DNA of 64,000 nucleotides from Panagrolaimus kolymaensis (GCA_028622995.1 JAJQJQ010000017.1:2046001-2110000); one strand, 5' to 3'; numbered from the stretch's first letter, positions 1 through 14,703 are shown. Translations and numbers: made by a program. The notes: generated from the letters alone by a model not told the origin.

Positions 1-1046
1 GCTAAATGGGTGAGAATTTTGGATAATATAGCATACATAATTGCCGCAATTATTTTACGCGAAAACGATGAAAATCAAATTGAAATATTATTAATTCAAG
101 AAGCTAAAAAGAAGGCATATGGTAAATGGTATTTACCTGCAGGACATTGTGAAGCCGGTGAAACAATTGAAGATGCAACAAAACGGGAAGTTTTAGAAGA
201 AACTGGATTTGAATCCTCTGTAGATGATTTGATTTCGTTGGAAGTAAGAGGAAGTGGATGGTATCGATTTGCATTTGCTTGCACAATTACGGGTGGGACG
301 CTTAAAAATATCGCCGATAAAGAATCCCTCTGTGCGGGATGGCATACAATTGAAGCGGTAAAAAATAAAAGCATTGAAATACGAAGTTATGATTTTGTAA
401 AAATTCTTGAAGAAGGACTTAAATACTTTAAATGGAAAAACTCTTTGGGTCCTTCCATCAATGATTATCCCTCTATTTTGACTAAACATGAAAATGAAAA
501 AGGTCTTTTTGTTGAATTTGTTATTGCTAAGGTTGGATCAACATCGTAAGCTTTACATGTTTTAAAACAAAAGTTGCATAGTTAATACATATTATGTTTA
601 GGGGTAGAACGGAAATTCTTGTACATCAAAGCATTCAAGAAGAAACAGAAATCCTTACTCGTGATGACGCTTTCCCTACTGTAGAATTTGGTTTTGAATA
701 TTTTTACCCTGTAATGGTTTCAAAATGTTATAAAGTAAAAAATCTCCAGAGAGTTGTTCCTTTTTTTCATTCTAAATGTAAATTTTTTTAGCATATCCTC
801 GAAGATGGTTCAACAGCTTTAGATCCTCCATCATGCGTAATTGCAATGACATGCCTTCCATCTCCCATTGAATCCTTTCAACATGGTTTACGTACTCGCA
901 TCTTATGTTATCATAAAAATACCTTTTCAAAATCCCCCATAAACGACCCACGACGTTATCATTGGTTAGAAATAAGAGATAAACGGGTTCTCTCTTCACT
1001 ATGTTTAGCCCCTGGACAATTTCAACCAAAACTATTCTTATTGTGA
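1..1046 (+). CDS. NUDT18: Nudix hydrolase, NUDT18-like (5' partial)
   Basis: The reading frame is open from the first base, so the start lies upstream of the window; the GTG at base 10 is not a believable start. The first exon holds a complete Nudix box (GHCEAGE, then REVLEETGF, about residues 45-68), which binds the metal and pyrophosphate. The flanking sequence (IQEAKKKAYGKWYLPAGH) matches NUDT18, which hydrolyses 8-oxo-dGDP and related oxidised nucleoside diphosphates to clean the nucleotide pool. I see three exons: 1-545, about 602 to 711 or 735, and 791-1046. Both candidate donors of the second intron keep the frame. The C-terminal part carries no motif I know but is in frame and ends with a clean stop. 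The family call is firm; NUDT18 rather than another Nudix member is likely. Confidence 0.85.
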
Positions 1047-1151
1047 TCATATTTTAAAACGAAAAGCTTTTACATTTTTATTTTTTTATTTATTTTTTAA
1101 ACAACAAAAACATCAAATGTACAGAAAAATAAAATTTTACAAACCAAGTGA

Positions 1152-1532
1152 TTATGTGTAAGAAGAAGTTGAAGCAGGTGGCGGCGGTCGAGAAATAGAT
1201 GAAGTTGGAGAAGGAACATAAACATTAGTTGCAACAGGTTTCTTGCTTAGATGAGTATATCCATATTCACATGCTTGATAAAGACCATAGAAAACATATC
1301 TCATAACGCGGAGAAAATATACGAGCGGCCATCCAGAGAGAAAAATGATAACGCGAACAGGATAAAGAATGGTATGAACATATTTTCTAATTTCATAATT
1401 AACAAATTTTCTAATAAACTTGAGAGCATATCTTACTGGCCACCATTCAAGAATAGGTTCAGGCGTTCCAATTTCAGAGAAATTTGTTGTTGAAGAAACT
1501 GGTGAAGAAGTTTTAGGCATTCGAGTTGACAT
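1152..1532 (-). CDS. hypothetical protein, 126 aa, two hydrophobic segments
   Basis: Single-exon frame that I do not recognise. The N-terminus is Ser/Thr-rich (MSTRMPKTSSPVSS). The middle (about residues 35-90) is hydrophobic with many aromatic and basic residues and could contain two membrane or membrane-hairpin segments, for example around TILYPVRVIIFLSGWPLVYF. The tail is Ser/Pro-rich (SRPPPPASTSS). The composition is not that of a chance AT-rich frame, and the ORF ends just before an A/T-rich stretch. It converges on the NUDT18-like gene. It could be a small reticulon-like or nematode-specific membrane protein, but nothing proves a function. Confidence 0.5.
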   Translation of the reverse strand: MSTRMPKTSSPVSSTTNFSEIGTPEPILEWWPVRYALKFIRKFVNYEIRKYVHTILYPVRVIIFLSGWPLVYFLRVMRYVFYGLYQACEYGYTHLSKKPVATNVYVPSPTSSISRPPPPASTSSYT

Positions 1533-1963
1533 CGTTATAATAAACTTTGACTTGAAAAAGTATTAATAAAGAATTGAATGAAAATTTTAGAAACCTTCTT
1601 CAAAATAAAAAAATAATAGTTTTCTTGAAAAGAAAATTTTTTCACGGAAATGGTATTCAAAATATTTTTTGAATAAAATAAAAACGGCTACTGAAATATT
1701 TTTTTAGAAAAATTTTCACAACAATGTTAAATAAAGATGGACGGAGTAAAAAAAATAACACAAAAATAAGAGTTTATTGATCGCTAAAGCTTAAACAACA
1801 GAGACGTAAACAAGACCCTCTTTCGCTGTTATCCGCAACAGCCCGCCTTGTTGTTTTTTTTCTACCAATAAACAAAACAAAATAAAAACATGCACACATT
1901 TTTTTTTCATTTAAAAGTATTTCATCACAACTTCAATCATACATAACAAACAGTGTTTTTATT
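1533..1963. other. intergenic, no gene seen
   Basis: About 430 bp of A/T-rich DNA between two minus-strand genes. The only notable feature is a short GC-richer block near 1800-1850 (around CGCTGTTATCCGCAACAGCC) followed by a T-run, which I could not assign to any RNA family. Confidence 0.5.
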
Positions 1964-3031
1964 TTATTTTTGAATTTCACCAAAGCGACGTTCAACACTG
2001 ATTTGAATTCCAGAAATACGATCAAGATTTTTAACATTTTGAAGTACATATTCAATGAGACGAGAAGATTTCATTGCTTGAGTTTCTTCACCTTGAGAAT
2101 GAGAAGGAGGAGAGTTGTGTGAAGAAGAACCGAGAGGATGTGAAGCACTATGATCCATAGATAGAATTGGTGAAGACTAAAAAAAATACAAACAATTAAA
2201 TTTAAAGGAATTATGTAAAAACATAAAGTAGGAGGAGCAGTAGTTGCTGCTGCAAGAGATTGAACCTTTGTAATTGGTGTGCTCTAAAAATGATAAATTA
2301 TGATTATTTTAAACAAGATTAAAGATTACAGTAGCAGTAGGTCCTAAAATTTCTTGTTTTTTTGTTCGTAAAACATCAATACTGCGATAAAGTTTATCTT
2401 TCAATTCACTCCAAGCACCTTTGATTGTTTCAATTTGTGGAAGACGGCTGGAACATGTTTCGGTTGTAGAAGCAGCTGAAGATTTGGACAAGGATTTGTG
2501 AGAAGGTTGATTAGATGGGAGAGTTTGAGACCGAATTGAAGAATTTAAGATGCCATCGGATACGGTTGTAGGTACGGTATTAAAAGTTGAAACAGATGAA
2601 GCATAAGTTAACGCGGAATCACCACTCATTTGTGTTGAAGCGGAAGCGGTCATTGGTGTTGAAGCAGTGAAAATGGGAGTTGAAGCTGAAGTAGAACCAT
2701 CAGTGGAAGTTGATGCAGAGCTTGAAGTTGCTGTACTCCCAGTAGACGAAGTTGAAGATCCAAATGACCCCTATAAAAAAGATTTGATTAATTTTTATAT
2801 TATTCAATATTTATTGCTTGCTTTAGTTGTAGCATCATCACTTTCATGATCACTTGCTGTTTGAGTTTTGGAGACTTCAATTGATTTTTCTTCACTTTTC
2901 TTATTTTCCTTTTCAACTGAATTTTCTTTTGGTACAAATGTTTGAAGAGCTTCGGATTCTGAAGTTGAAGCTTCATCAACTTTGATTATTTGAATTCTTG
3001 GCAAATCTTCTTTTTTCTTTGATGGCGTCAT
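1964..3031 (-). CDS. Ser/Thr-rich acidic hypothetical protein, four exons
   Basis: Not recognised. The exons read from the minus strand are about 2806-3031 (starts MTPSKKKEDLPRIQIIKVDE, acidic and lysine-rich), about 2330-2772 (long Ser/Thr/Ala tract, then a more ordered segment around GAWSELKDKLYRSIDVLRTKKQEI), about 2231-2283, and 1964-2175 (ends RLIEYVLQNVKNLDRISGIQ and a clean stop). The first two-thirds look disordered. The last 40 residues are probably helical and may be the folded part. The splice signals are ordinary for the window except for a GTTTTT donor on the third intron. A nuclear or cytoskeletal adaptor would fit the composition, but that is a guess. Confidence 0.5.
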
Positions 3032-3492
3032 TTATTTTTATTTCTCACGTGCGTATTTACAATCTTTGAGTAAATGATTTCCTTCTTTTGAAAAAATGTT
3101 ATCAAAAAAAGTGTGGTTAAAAATAAATGCAAATCTTCTTTTATGTCTTTTTTTATTTTCTTCATATAAGTTTTAGGCGTTTTTGTGTGTTCCTACTAGA
3201 AATGTGTTTAAAAAAATGAAAAAAATTGCTGATAACACCTTTCTTGAAAGCGAAGACTCAAGGAGATGACGGAAAAGGAGTTATCAATCAATTTCTTCTT
3301 TTAGACTTAAGAAAGAAGAAACGATGATTTTGAAGCATTACCACCAATCCTTTTTTTCTTTTTTTTCTTTTTTACAATACACGTCTTCCTCTTTGGTGTT
3401 GTTGATTCAGCTTTTCTTTCTTCAATACATTGATCTTTTTCATTTTCAACTTATTTTTCAGGTAAACGAAAAATATTTTTCACACATTCGAG

Positions 3493-4526
3493 ATGACGGC
3501 CACAAATTCAGCTTCTCGTATCCATGTAGTTTCAGCACGCAGTACAAATAATCCATACGGTAGTTAAAATTTTAAATATAATAATATTTTTTAATTTTAT
3601 TTAGGTTTGATAAATTTATACTGTACTAAAGTAAAAACAAAGGAACATTCGCAGTTTGTTGGAATTTTGAGCTTTGCTTTATTTATGTTAGTTTCTTTTT
3701 TAAAGTTTAGTTTTAAAAAACTTTTTTTAGATGCTTAACCGTTGCAAGCTTTATGATATATGAAGCTGAAGCAATATTCTTTATAGTTTTTGGAATTTTT
3801 ATTTATGCATTTTTGACAGAAAGCTTATTTCGGTCTCCACGACCTTGTGGTGTCTTATTGTACCTGGTTTTCGAAACACTCCAGATTGGATTTTATATTG
3901 CAACAATTATTTTTATTTTAGTCGAACTTACCTTCTCAGGTTACTATTCTGACATTGGATGTAATGATAATACCACAGATGCTTCGCCCATATCTCCATC
4001 CACTAGTACAGCATCAAAAGGTCCATCCTCAACTCCATGTTCAGATGAAGACCGCTTGAGCACTTTCGGGTTAATTATGGGAGTTTTAGTATTTTCCATT
4101 TTAATGATAGTTAAAATTTATTTCCTTAAAGTTTTTACTCACTATTATAAATTTATAAGTTACCAGGAACAACACTCAAATGAACTTCGCGCTCAATATG
4201 TTAATGGAAGGTAACTTTTCCATTGTTTCAACGAATTGTTTTAATTTTTTTAAACACGAAATAGCTTTATTTATTTTTCAGAGGTGTAAACATTGGTTTT
4301 CCTGATCCTGCCGCCTATAATAATCCAGTAATAAACGACCCAGCTTATGGTTATTCATTATATCCGCATACAAGCCCTCTTCCTGATTTGCCTAGCTATC
4401 ATCAAGCAATGAGCAATGTAAAACCATCAAATCCTCCAACCACAACAGTTTTAGCTCCTCCGCAATATTCTACTACCGAGTCTACAAATGATCAAACAAC
4501 AACACATCCCAATTCAAATGTTTGAG
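3493..4526 (+). CDS. four-TM membrane protein with proline-rich PPxY-type tail
   Basis: Four exons: about 3493-3559, about 3605-3679, about 3731-4210 and about 4282-4526. Splicing the second and third exons joins IL SFALF and ICLTVASFM into one hydrophobic helix, which supports the model. I count four TM helices: near residues 35-55, 62-82 (IFFIVFGIFIYAFL), 90-120 (LLYLVFETLQIGFYIATIIF) and 165-190 (LIMGVLVFSILMIVKIYFL). A Thr/Ser-rich loop with several cysteines precedes the last helix. The cytosolic tail is Pro/Tyr-rich and contains PPQYS and LPSYH, resembling the NEDD4-binding tails of LAPTM-type lysosomal proteins. The family is not certain. A TTTTCAG just upstream of the start codon could be a trans-splice acceptor. 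Confidence 0.65.
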
Positions 4527-4983
4527 GAAAACAACGTGTAATTTTCATCAAAAAATAATCATCTATTAAGCTATAATAAAACTACTTAGCATATAACAAA
4601 ATTCATATCTAAAAATGTATTCATTACTCTCTAACACTTTTATTGCAGTCCACTTTAATAAATAAAAATCCGATAAGCAGCAAAGCTTCATAAAAAAGCA
4701 TTGAGCTAATTCTTGTTATCACAAAGCGATAAAATACAAAGATTAATAAAATTTATTTTAAAATAGCACAAGATGAAGAATTATTAATTTGAAAATACAA
4801 AAGTAAAAACTCTGCAAAATTAGTAATTTTGGATAAATTTGCACAATTTTGAAGAATAAAAAATACATTAGAAAAAAATAAATTTGTTAATATTATATAA
4901 ACTCGTAATTACAAGACAAATGCCCAAGAATGAACAAATGCCAATGCAAAGTATAACAGAATATAAGTTAAAAAGTTAGAGAA
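4527..4983. other. intergenic, convergent 3' ends
   Basis: A/T-rich 3' flanks of the four-TM gene and of SNX3, with several AATAAA-like motifs. No other gene is seen. Confidence 0.6.
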
Positions 4984-5588
4984 TTAAACAGTGCGAATAC
5001 GACCAGGAACATAAGTCTTGTCAATTTCATTACTTTGAAGGAAAATATGAAGAGATTTTTCACTTTGAGCCAGAGGATGTCCAGAAACTCTATAAAAGAA
5101 ATAACGGTAAAATATTAACAAACGTAGATAATAAGACTTACTTGTTTAAAAACAATTCGAGACCTTTGCGTCTTTCTTCAATAAAACCTTCTTCAAATAT
5201 TCCATCATCAGCTCGGAAAGGAAGTTGTCGCTTTAAAGCTTTACCAGGAAGAGTTGGAACAATAATTTTTGAATCACGTTCAAGTTCAGATCTTAACCAT
5301 TCAAAGTCAGAGTATCTTCTACGAACACTTGATTCTTTATGTTTAAAAACAGGAAGATTTGTCTAAAAAAAAAGTTTATATATAATTCGAAAAGGCATTA
5401 AGAAAACATACTCTTAAGCGAACTTCATAATCAGTATAGCGATTCTTTCCAACACCATGTGTAATTGGATTCACCACTTCGATTTCAAGAAAGTTTGCAG
5501 GAGGCGCGTATGCTTCATCCAAGGTTTGCCTTTTAGTTTGTAAGCGTTGTGTTGCCGTAGTCATGTTTTGGCCTGAAATTTTGCGCAT
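4984..5588 (-). CDS. SNX3: sorting nexin-3 (PX domain)
   Basis: Three exons encode a protein of about 160 residues, the usual SNX3/SNX12 length, made almost entirely of a PX domain. Diagnostic stretches are YAPPANFLEIEVVNPITHGVG, the PI3P-binding RRYSDFEWLRSELERDSK, and LPGKALKRQLPFRADDGIFE. SNX3 binds PI3P on early endosomes and works with retromer to recycle cargo such as Wntless. The first ATG (5588) gives a nine-residue N-terminal extension; an in-frame second ATG (MTTATQ, 5564) lines up better with the usual start. Confidence 0.93.
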
Positions 5589-6284
5589 TAATCGATGAAT
5601 CGATAATTAGTTATAACGCGAAAAGAAACATGATTATTGAGAGAGAAAACGATTAATGATGTCAAAATAAGAAACAGAGAAGCTTTGTAAAAAAAAAGCA
5701 ATTCAAATAGCCATAAAAAAACTTGTTTAAAGCTATTATATGTTAAAACAATGTTAGACAATACATAATTAATGTTATGCGCTGTTAGAAGAAAAAAAAA
5801 TCAAATAAACAGTTGTGAAAAAAGAACCCAAAAGAAGTGAATCATCCGATTATACAAATCACAAAAAAATCAAGTAAAATTCACAATGGATGAAACCAGC
5901 GCAAGTTCAACAGTCAAAATCGAATTAAAGCAAAGGTTCAAAAAATGGGACCATAAAAATATTTGTAAGCTAGGTTAGTTATCTTCAAAAAACAAATGAG
6001 AAAAATCAGGAAATTTTATTATCGAAGAAGCAAAGCTTTAGCAAAACACATTGAAGAAACTTTTTTTTGGCAAAATGTTTATGTTTAGGAAGAGCGAGAG
6101 AAAAAAATATACAAGTTCCCCATACAATCGTCATCATCCAAAATTCAAATTGGCTGCTGTCTAAAGGCTATTTATTAGTTTATATGAAATATATGTATTG
6201 CAACAATAAAGTAGTCAGTTTTCAAAAAAGGAGATTATTTTATTTGAATCAATAAAAAATCTTTCACATAAAAAAAACTAGATT
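5589..6284. other. intergenic upstream of SNX3, weak small-ORF candidate
   Basis: About 700 bp between SNX3 and the kelch gene. A short ATG frame at 5886 (MDETSASSTVKIELKQRF...) followed by a GTAAGC donor has coding-like composition, but I cannot complete a convincing gene. The rest is A/T-rich. Confidence 0.4.
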
Positions 6285-7231
6285 TTAATCGATAACCACC
6301 GCTCCAGCTTTTTGACGAGCTTTTTTCAATGAAAAATTTGAAAGTTTTTCTAAACTTCCATTCTCTGCAATTTTGAATCTTTCAATTGAATTGAGGGATT
6401 CATTTCCATTCCATCCACCAATAATCCATAATTCACGCTTTGCTTTCAAAAATATTGTACAGTGATTTTCTCGAGCTATTTCAAGTTTTTGTGGTAAAAT
6501 TTGGATGCCATTTTTATCAAATTTTGCTATGCTGGAAATAGGAGAAATTCCATCATAGCCTCCTATAAGAAAAATTGAAGAATCAATCAAAGTTGCAGTA
6601 TGACCTTCAATCCGATAAGGAAGTATTCCATCCATTGTACACGTGAAATCTAATAATGAAATATTAAAAATTGTGTTCAGCGTCCTTTTCTCATCCCACC
6701 CACCAAAAACCAATACCGAATTAGAATTAAAAGGATTTGGGCAAGCAGCAGAATTTTTTAACGGTGTTGGAAGTTGAGAACGATGTTCCAATGAATTTGG
6801 GGATGGACCAAGGAAGACAGAATTTAAGCATTCAATACCATTAAAACCACCAGCAATAAATAATGAATTCTTAAAAGTCTAAGATTTAAAAAGCATTTTT
6901 AATGAATCTCACAAACTTTAGCTTCACAATAAGCAAAACAGCTTCCTTCATCAATTTTGGCTTCAATGATTGTTGCTTTAAATTTAGTATCAATTTTTTC
7001 GATTGATTTTAAATGTTTTCTTGGGCCCTTACAACCACCAATGACGTATATGAAGCCATTATTTGTAAAAATAGCAGATCCTCGTCGAGGATTATTTAAA
7101 ACTTTCTCAATTAGAACTCCATTATTACCATCACCATCTTCAAAAATTTCACAACACTTTAAACATCCTTCTTCAGAAGGTTCCGTACATCCGCCTATTA
7201 CGACAATTTTCATCTTAAATAATTCATTCAT
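6285..7231 (-). CDS. kelch-repeat beta-propeller protein
   Basis: Two exons joined across a 38-bp intron (donor GTTTGTGAG; the splice restores CEAK-TFKNSLFIAGG in frame). The ~300-residue product has six kelch-type blades, each with the double-glycine strand: IVVIGGC, FIYVIGGC, SLFIAGGF, SVLVFGGW, SIFLIGGY and ELWIIGGW. No BTB, BACK or other partner domain is present, so it is a stand-alone kelch propeller that probably acts as a protein-binding scaffold. It lies 143 bp downstream of the thioesterase gene on the same strand, spacing that would allow one operon. I cannot name the orthologue. Confidence 0.8.
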
Positions 7232-7373
7232 TTAATCTAATTTTAAACAAAACATAAACACATGACATTATTACGGTAATCCGTTAGAAAAATAAATTAT
7301 ACAAAAAATTAAATAAGAAAAAGCTTATTATTATATTTAGTTTTTAACCAAAGTGAAGACTTCATAAAAAAGC

Positions 7374-8508
7374 TTATTTTAAAATATTTGCCAAAAAATC
7401 TTTAACATCTTTCAATTCAGCAGCACAGCTCGAATGGTCCATGGGATAAGATTTAAATTGTGAATTTGGATTGAATTTTGAGATGGCTTCATTAGTTCTT
7501 TTACCGAAATCCAAAGGCACTAATTGGTCCTAAAAATTGTAATTTGTAAAGTGAAAATAAATGTATGAACTTAATTGAGTTCCATGTCCAAGGAAAACTG
7601 GAGTCTTTAAATTCGCAGTATGGTTCTAAAACAAATAAAGTTGATAGCAAAAATGATTTGAAAAAAAAGTTACCCCTGGAATTTTTTCACGCTGTAAGAG
7701 GAAAGAACTAAGACCAACGATTGCAGCCAAAGGTTTATCAAACGTCAAACCGCTATACACAGCGAGAGCTCCACCCATCGAAAATCCAGCAAGTGCAATT
7801 CGTTCAGAAGGAATTCCAGCTTTGATTTCAGCGTTGATAAGACCATGAACATATTCTGCAGCACGTTGAATACCAGGAGCATCTTCTGCTGAATTATCAG
7901 TTAATCCAAAGATATCATACCAAGCAGGCATTCTAAAATTTTTTTTTGAGATATTTAATTTAAAAGAAAAAATCTTTCTTACGGCATTCCAAAGTTGAGA
8001 GAAACAGAGCGTACCGCGCTAAAATAAAAGAATTAAAAACCCAACATAGCTTTAAGAAATTATATTACGCATTTGGACAAACAGTTTTGACATGAGGTAA
8101 AACAATATCTTCTCGAAATACTTGTGCCCATCCGTGCCCTTGATCACCTAAGCCATGAAAGAAAAATATCTGAAAAGTAAAATGATTACAAATGTTTATG
8201 AGAACGCAAGCACCTACAGTTGCAGTGTGATTTGATTTAGCATTGACAACAATTGGAGCTGAGCCTTCAACGTTCATATTGCCACCAGGATTTCCACCTC
8301 CACCACCAAGATTTTGCAAAAATGAAAACGTTTTGGCGGTAGTTTTAATAGTTCGAGTAAAATGGAATGTTGAAGTCCGCGAAGCGGAGATTGTTTGTAA
8401 AATTGATAAGACGAAAATGGCGCTAAATAAAATAAGAATAAAATATCTTAATGATGATGAATCACGTGCTTCACGACAAAATACAAATGAGCGAGAAATA
8501 AGAAACAT
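7374..8508 (-). CDS. ath-1: acyl-protein thioesterase with N-terminal hydrophobic segment
   Basis: Alpha/beta hydrolase of the LYPLA1/2 (acyl-protein thioesterase, carboxylesterase) family, which removes palmitate from cysteines and hydrolyses lysophospholipids. The catalytic triad is visible: nucleophile Ser in GFSMGGA, Asp in DQLVPLDFG and His in YPMDHSSC. The oxyanion-loop motif FFFHGLGDQGHGW is split by an intron from the N-terminal exon. Six or so exons are present. Unlike the cytosolic family members, the first exon adds about 90 residues: a hydrophobic stretch (RYFILILFSAIFVLSILQTI, about residues 21-40) and a Gly-rich linker (GGGGGNPGG). This suggests a membrane-anchored or secreted form, unless a downstream start is used. 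The stop is at 7374-7376. Confidence 0.87.
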
Positions 8509-8874
8509 AAAAAAAGTAATTTTTCAGACTTTGGAAAAATAATGGTGGAGTTTTTCTCCAACAGAAAAACATAAATGTCTAACACAAAAAGAGAAAAATA
8601 TGTATCGCCTTTACTAAAACACTTGGTGTTCCTTTCATTTTCCTGTTGTCAATTGACTCGGCAAAAAAAAAAGAGAGAAAAGAAAGAAGCAGAAGCAAAA
8701 TCTTCGTCCCGCGTTCATTTATTTTCATTCTTCGCTTTTATTTTCTAAAAAAGTGAAGAAGTGAATAAATTAAAATTTGTTTATCATCATTCAAAACGTA
8801 AAACATCTTATCTTGTACGAAAGTCAGCGAACTTTAGTTGTAATTAATATTGTTGCAACGAGCAAAGCTGTGCC
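8509..8874. promoter_or_regulatory. divergent intergenic between thioesterase and TM9SF4
   Basis: A 366-bp space between two divergently transcribed genes, so both promoters should lie here. I see A/T-rich DNA with purine runs and no recognisable site. Confidence 0.4.
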
Positions 8875-11336
8875 ATGGCTTTAAAACGTGGTACATTTTT
8901 TTGGACGTTCATTCTTTGCTTTCTTCCAATTTATAATGGCTTCTATGTAAGTATCGCATATTTTCACTTTTAACATATCTTCAATGCTTAAAATTTCAGG
9001 TTCCTGGTGTTGCGCCAAAAGAATTCAAAGATGGTGATGGTATTGAAGTCAAAGTAAGCTTAATTTTATTACAGGCTTTATAATTCTTAATCCCGAAGAC
9101 ATAAACATAATGACATCACTATATTTTCAGGCTATTAAACTTACTAGTGTAAAAACTGTAGTTCCATATGAATATTATTCTTTACCATTTTGTCGTCCTG
9201 CGGGAGATCTTCATTACAATTCTGAAAACCTTGGAGAAGTTATGAGAGGCGATAGAATCGTGAATACTCCTTATGAAGTCTTAATGAAGAAAGATGAAAA
9301 GTGTCGATCTCTTTGCTCTGCTACAAAAACTCCTACCAAAACTTTGACAACAGAAGAATCGGATCAATTGAGACAAAGAATAGCTGAAGATTATCATGTT
9401 CATTTGTAAGTATTGTTTGTATCTTTATGTATTTTTATTTTTGATTTTTAGACTCATTGATAACTTACCTTGTGCAACACGCTATGAAGTTCCAGAAACT
9501 GGCGAAATTTTTTATGATCACGGCTACAAATTGGGATGGACTGAAAATAACAAACTTTATGTTAACAATCACCTTGAAATTATATTGAAATACCATGAAC
9601 CACAACCAAATGTCTTTCGTGTTGTTGGTTTTGAAGTTCAACCAAAATCTATCGCTGCTAATAAATTCATTTTCACCGATGGTTCAAAATGCTCTTTTGG
9701 AGAAACTTCAGAACCACAAGAAATTATTTCGGGGTCAACAAATGAAATTGCCTGGACTTACAGTGTTCAATGGAAACAAAGTGACATACCATGGGCTTCT
9801 AGATGGGATAATTACCTTTCAATGAAAGATGTTCAAATCCATTGGTTCTCAATTCTTAATTCATTTATTGTTGTCGCTTGTTTAAGCGGGTTTCTCAGTG
9901 TTATCATTGTACGAACAGTTCGTCGAGATATTGCAAAATACAATCATGATGAAGAAATGGATGATACTTTGGAAGAAACTGGCTGGAAACTTGTTCATGG
10001 TGATGTTTTCCGTCCACCACGCTATACAACGCTTCTCGTATGTTTAGTGGGATCTGGTATTCAAATTATTGGTATGGTTACCGTTACAGTCACAGTAAGA
10101 AAAGCTCTTTATTTATTTCCTTAATTATGTATAAAATAATTTCAGCTTGCAATGATTGGAATGCTTTCACCTTCAAATCGAGGATCACTTACAACTGCTG
10201 CTATTGGTTTGTATTGTCTAATGGGTGTTATTGCAGGATATCATGCTGGAAGGTATTGTTTATTTTGAATGAAAATATTGTTAAAAACATTTTTTTTAGA
10301 CTTTACAAAACATTTCGTGGTATGGCACCTAAACGAACAGCATTGAAAACCGTAATAATTTAATTCTCACATTAATAATATCATCATCACTCAAAGACGT
10401 TTTTTAGGCTTTATTGTTCCCTACAATAATTTTGGGCACTGGATTTGTTCTTAATTTCTTCCTGATTGGTAAACATAGTTCTGGAGCTGTCCCCTTTACG
10501 ACGATGGTACTTTATGTTTTGTTTTATTTTCTAATCAATCTGTGATTTCTAGCTTGCTATTTTGACCATGCTCTTCGGGATCGATGTGCCACTAGTGTTC
10601 CTTGGCTTCCATTTTGGTTTTAGAAAACAAAGCTATTCACACCCATGCCGCACAAATCAAATTCCACGTCAGGTCCCTGAAATGCCGTGGTATCTCAGAA
10701 CAGTAAGTTATTGAATTTTTACAAAATAATAACATTCAATTTTAGGGTCCTTGTATGTTTCTTGCTGGAATACTTCCGTTTGGCGCTGTCTTTATTGAGC
10801 TTTACTTTATCTTTTCTGTAAGTAATCAATCACTCACTTTTTAATTTAAATGATGTGTTCTTTAATTTTAGGCTATTTGGGAAAACCAATTTTATTACCT
10901 CTTTGGTTTCCTCTTCATCGTCTGTTGCATTCTCTTTGTTTCATGCGCTCAAATTGCCATTGTTGTTACATACTTCCGATTATGCTGCGAGAACTATCGA
11001 CATTGGTGGTACAATAGTTTACTTCTTTCAACTACTCTATTAAAACCCCATAAATTTTAGGTCTTCGTATTATGTTTCTGGTGGTTCAGCATTTTATGTC
11101 ATGGCTTATTCCGTCTTCTATTATTACTCAAAGCTCAATATTATTGGATTTATTCCAACATTATTGTATTTCACATGTAAGTTAAAATAATATTTTTGCA
11201 CTGAATATGTAATTTTCCTTTTTTTTTAGATTCCGCTTTGATCGCAATTACTTTCTGGCTGCTGACTGGAACAATTGGTTTTTATAGTTCATACTTCTTC
11301 CTACGTAAAATCTATAGCGCTGTCAAGCTCGATTAA
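8875..11336 (+). CDS. TM9SF4: transmembrane 9 superfamily member 4 (nonaspanin)
   Basis: About ten exons encode a protein of roughly 620 residues, the normal TM9SF length. After the signal peptide the mature protein starts FYVPGVAP. The luminal domain carries [32 protein letters not shown] and [12 protein letters not shown]. Nine hydrophobic helices follow, with family signatures [50 protein letters not shown] and [14 protein letters not shown]. The cytosolic end SAVKLD fits the KxD-type COPI/Golgi-retention signal of the family. TM9SF proteins sort transmembrane-segment cargo in the Golgi and endosomes. TM9SF4 fits better than TM9SF2 by recalled similarity. The ATG follows an AT-rich leader and is the first in frame before the signal peptide. 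Confidence 0.93.
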
Positions 11337-11636
11337 ATTTTTTCTTTGTTTTGGTTTCATCTCTTTTATGCGTGTATTATTATTATTAAAAGTGATTGTT
11401 TTTAATATTTGTACCAACCAATCCCACTAATCCTATTTTACTTTGTTCTTTGTCACTAATTTTTGATTATCTTTAATGACGCATTATCTTTTTTATTTTG
11501 TTTTGGTCTTTGTTAAATATTATTATTGTATGTAATTATTTTAAAAAATTCCACCAAATTGGGTTTATAAAAGATTTTTATCAAATTTTTACACAAAATA
11601 AATAACATAAAAAATATGAACAAATTTTGAGATCAT

Positions 11637-14201
<2,565 letters not shown>

Positions 14202-14703
14202 TTAGAAAAAGTAAATAATACCTTTTGCTAAAAAATGGATAAATAAAAAAGGTTTTATAATTTAAAAATAATTATTCAATCAAAATTTCAATGAAGCTGA
14301 CTGATACTTTCAGAAAATATTTTTTATATACTCATGTGACACATTGCCAGATGATTTGAGTTAATTCAACAATTCTTTATTTATATTATTCTGAATAAAT
14401 AAAGCCATTCATCCATTTTAATAGTAGCTTGTGGCGGCCAAAGGCGGTCTTTTACTTACTAAAAGTGTAAAGCAAAAATTTCCATCTGGTTGCTTTGCAT
14501 TTTTGTTTGGGTGTTTTTTTACTTTTTCAAACATTGTAAGTTTTTGTATGTTTTTTTTCCAATAAAAATTCCCACTCGCATCATTGTTCAACGTTTCAGT
14601 GTTTGTTGATCATTCTTTTTTTTTCCTTTACAAGCAATGTACTTTTGCTTTAACGGTGATTTTGTTAAAATATATTAAGAAAGTCTCGTCATCATCGTCA
14701 TCG
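14202..14703. promoter_or_regulatory. divergent intergenic between DDX41 and MGAT2
   Basis: About 500 bp between head-to-head genes. A TTTCAG near 14595-14600, about 100 bp before the MGAT2 start, could be a trans-splice acceptor or the end of a 5' UTR intron. No other site is recognised. Confidence 0.4.

Noticed and set aside
6067..6255. 62-codon plus-strand frame between SNX3 and the kelch gene
   Set aside because: No ATG-proximal signal, no conserved composition; interpreted as chance.
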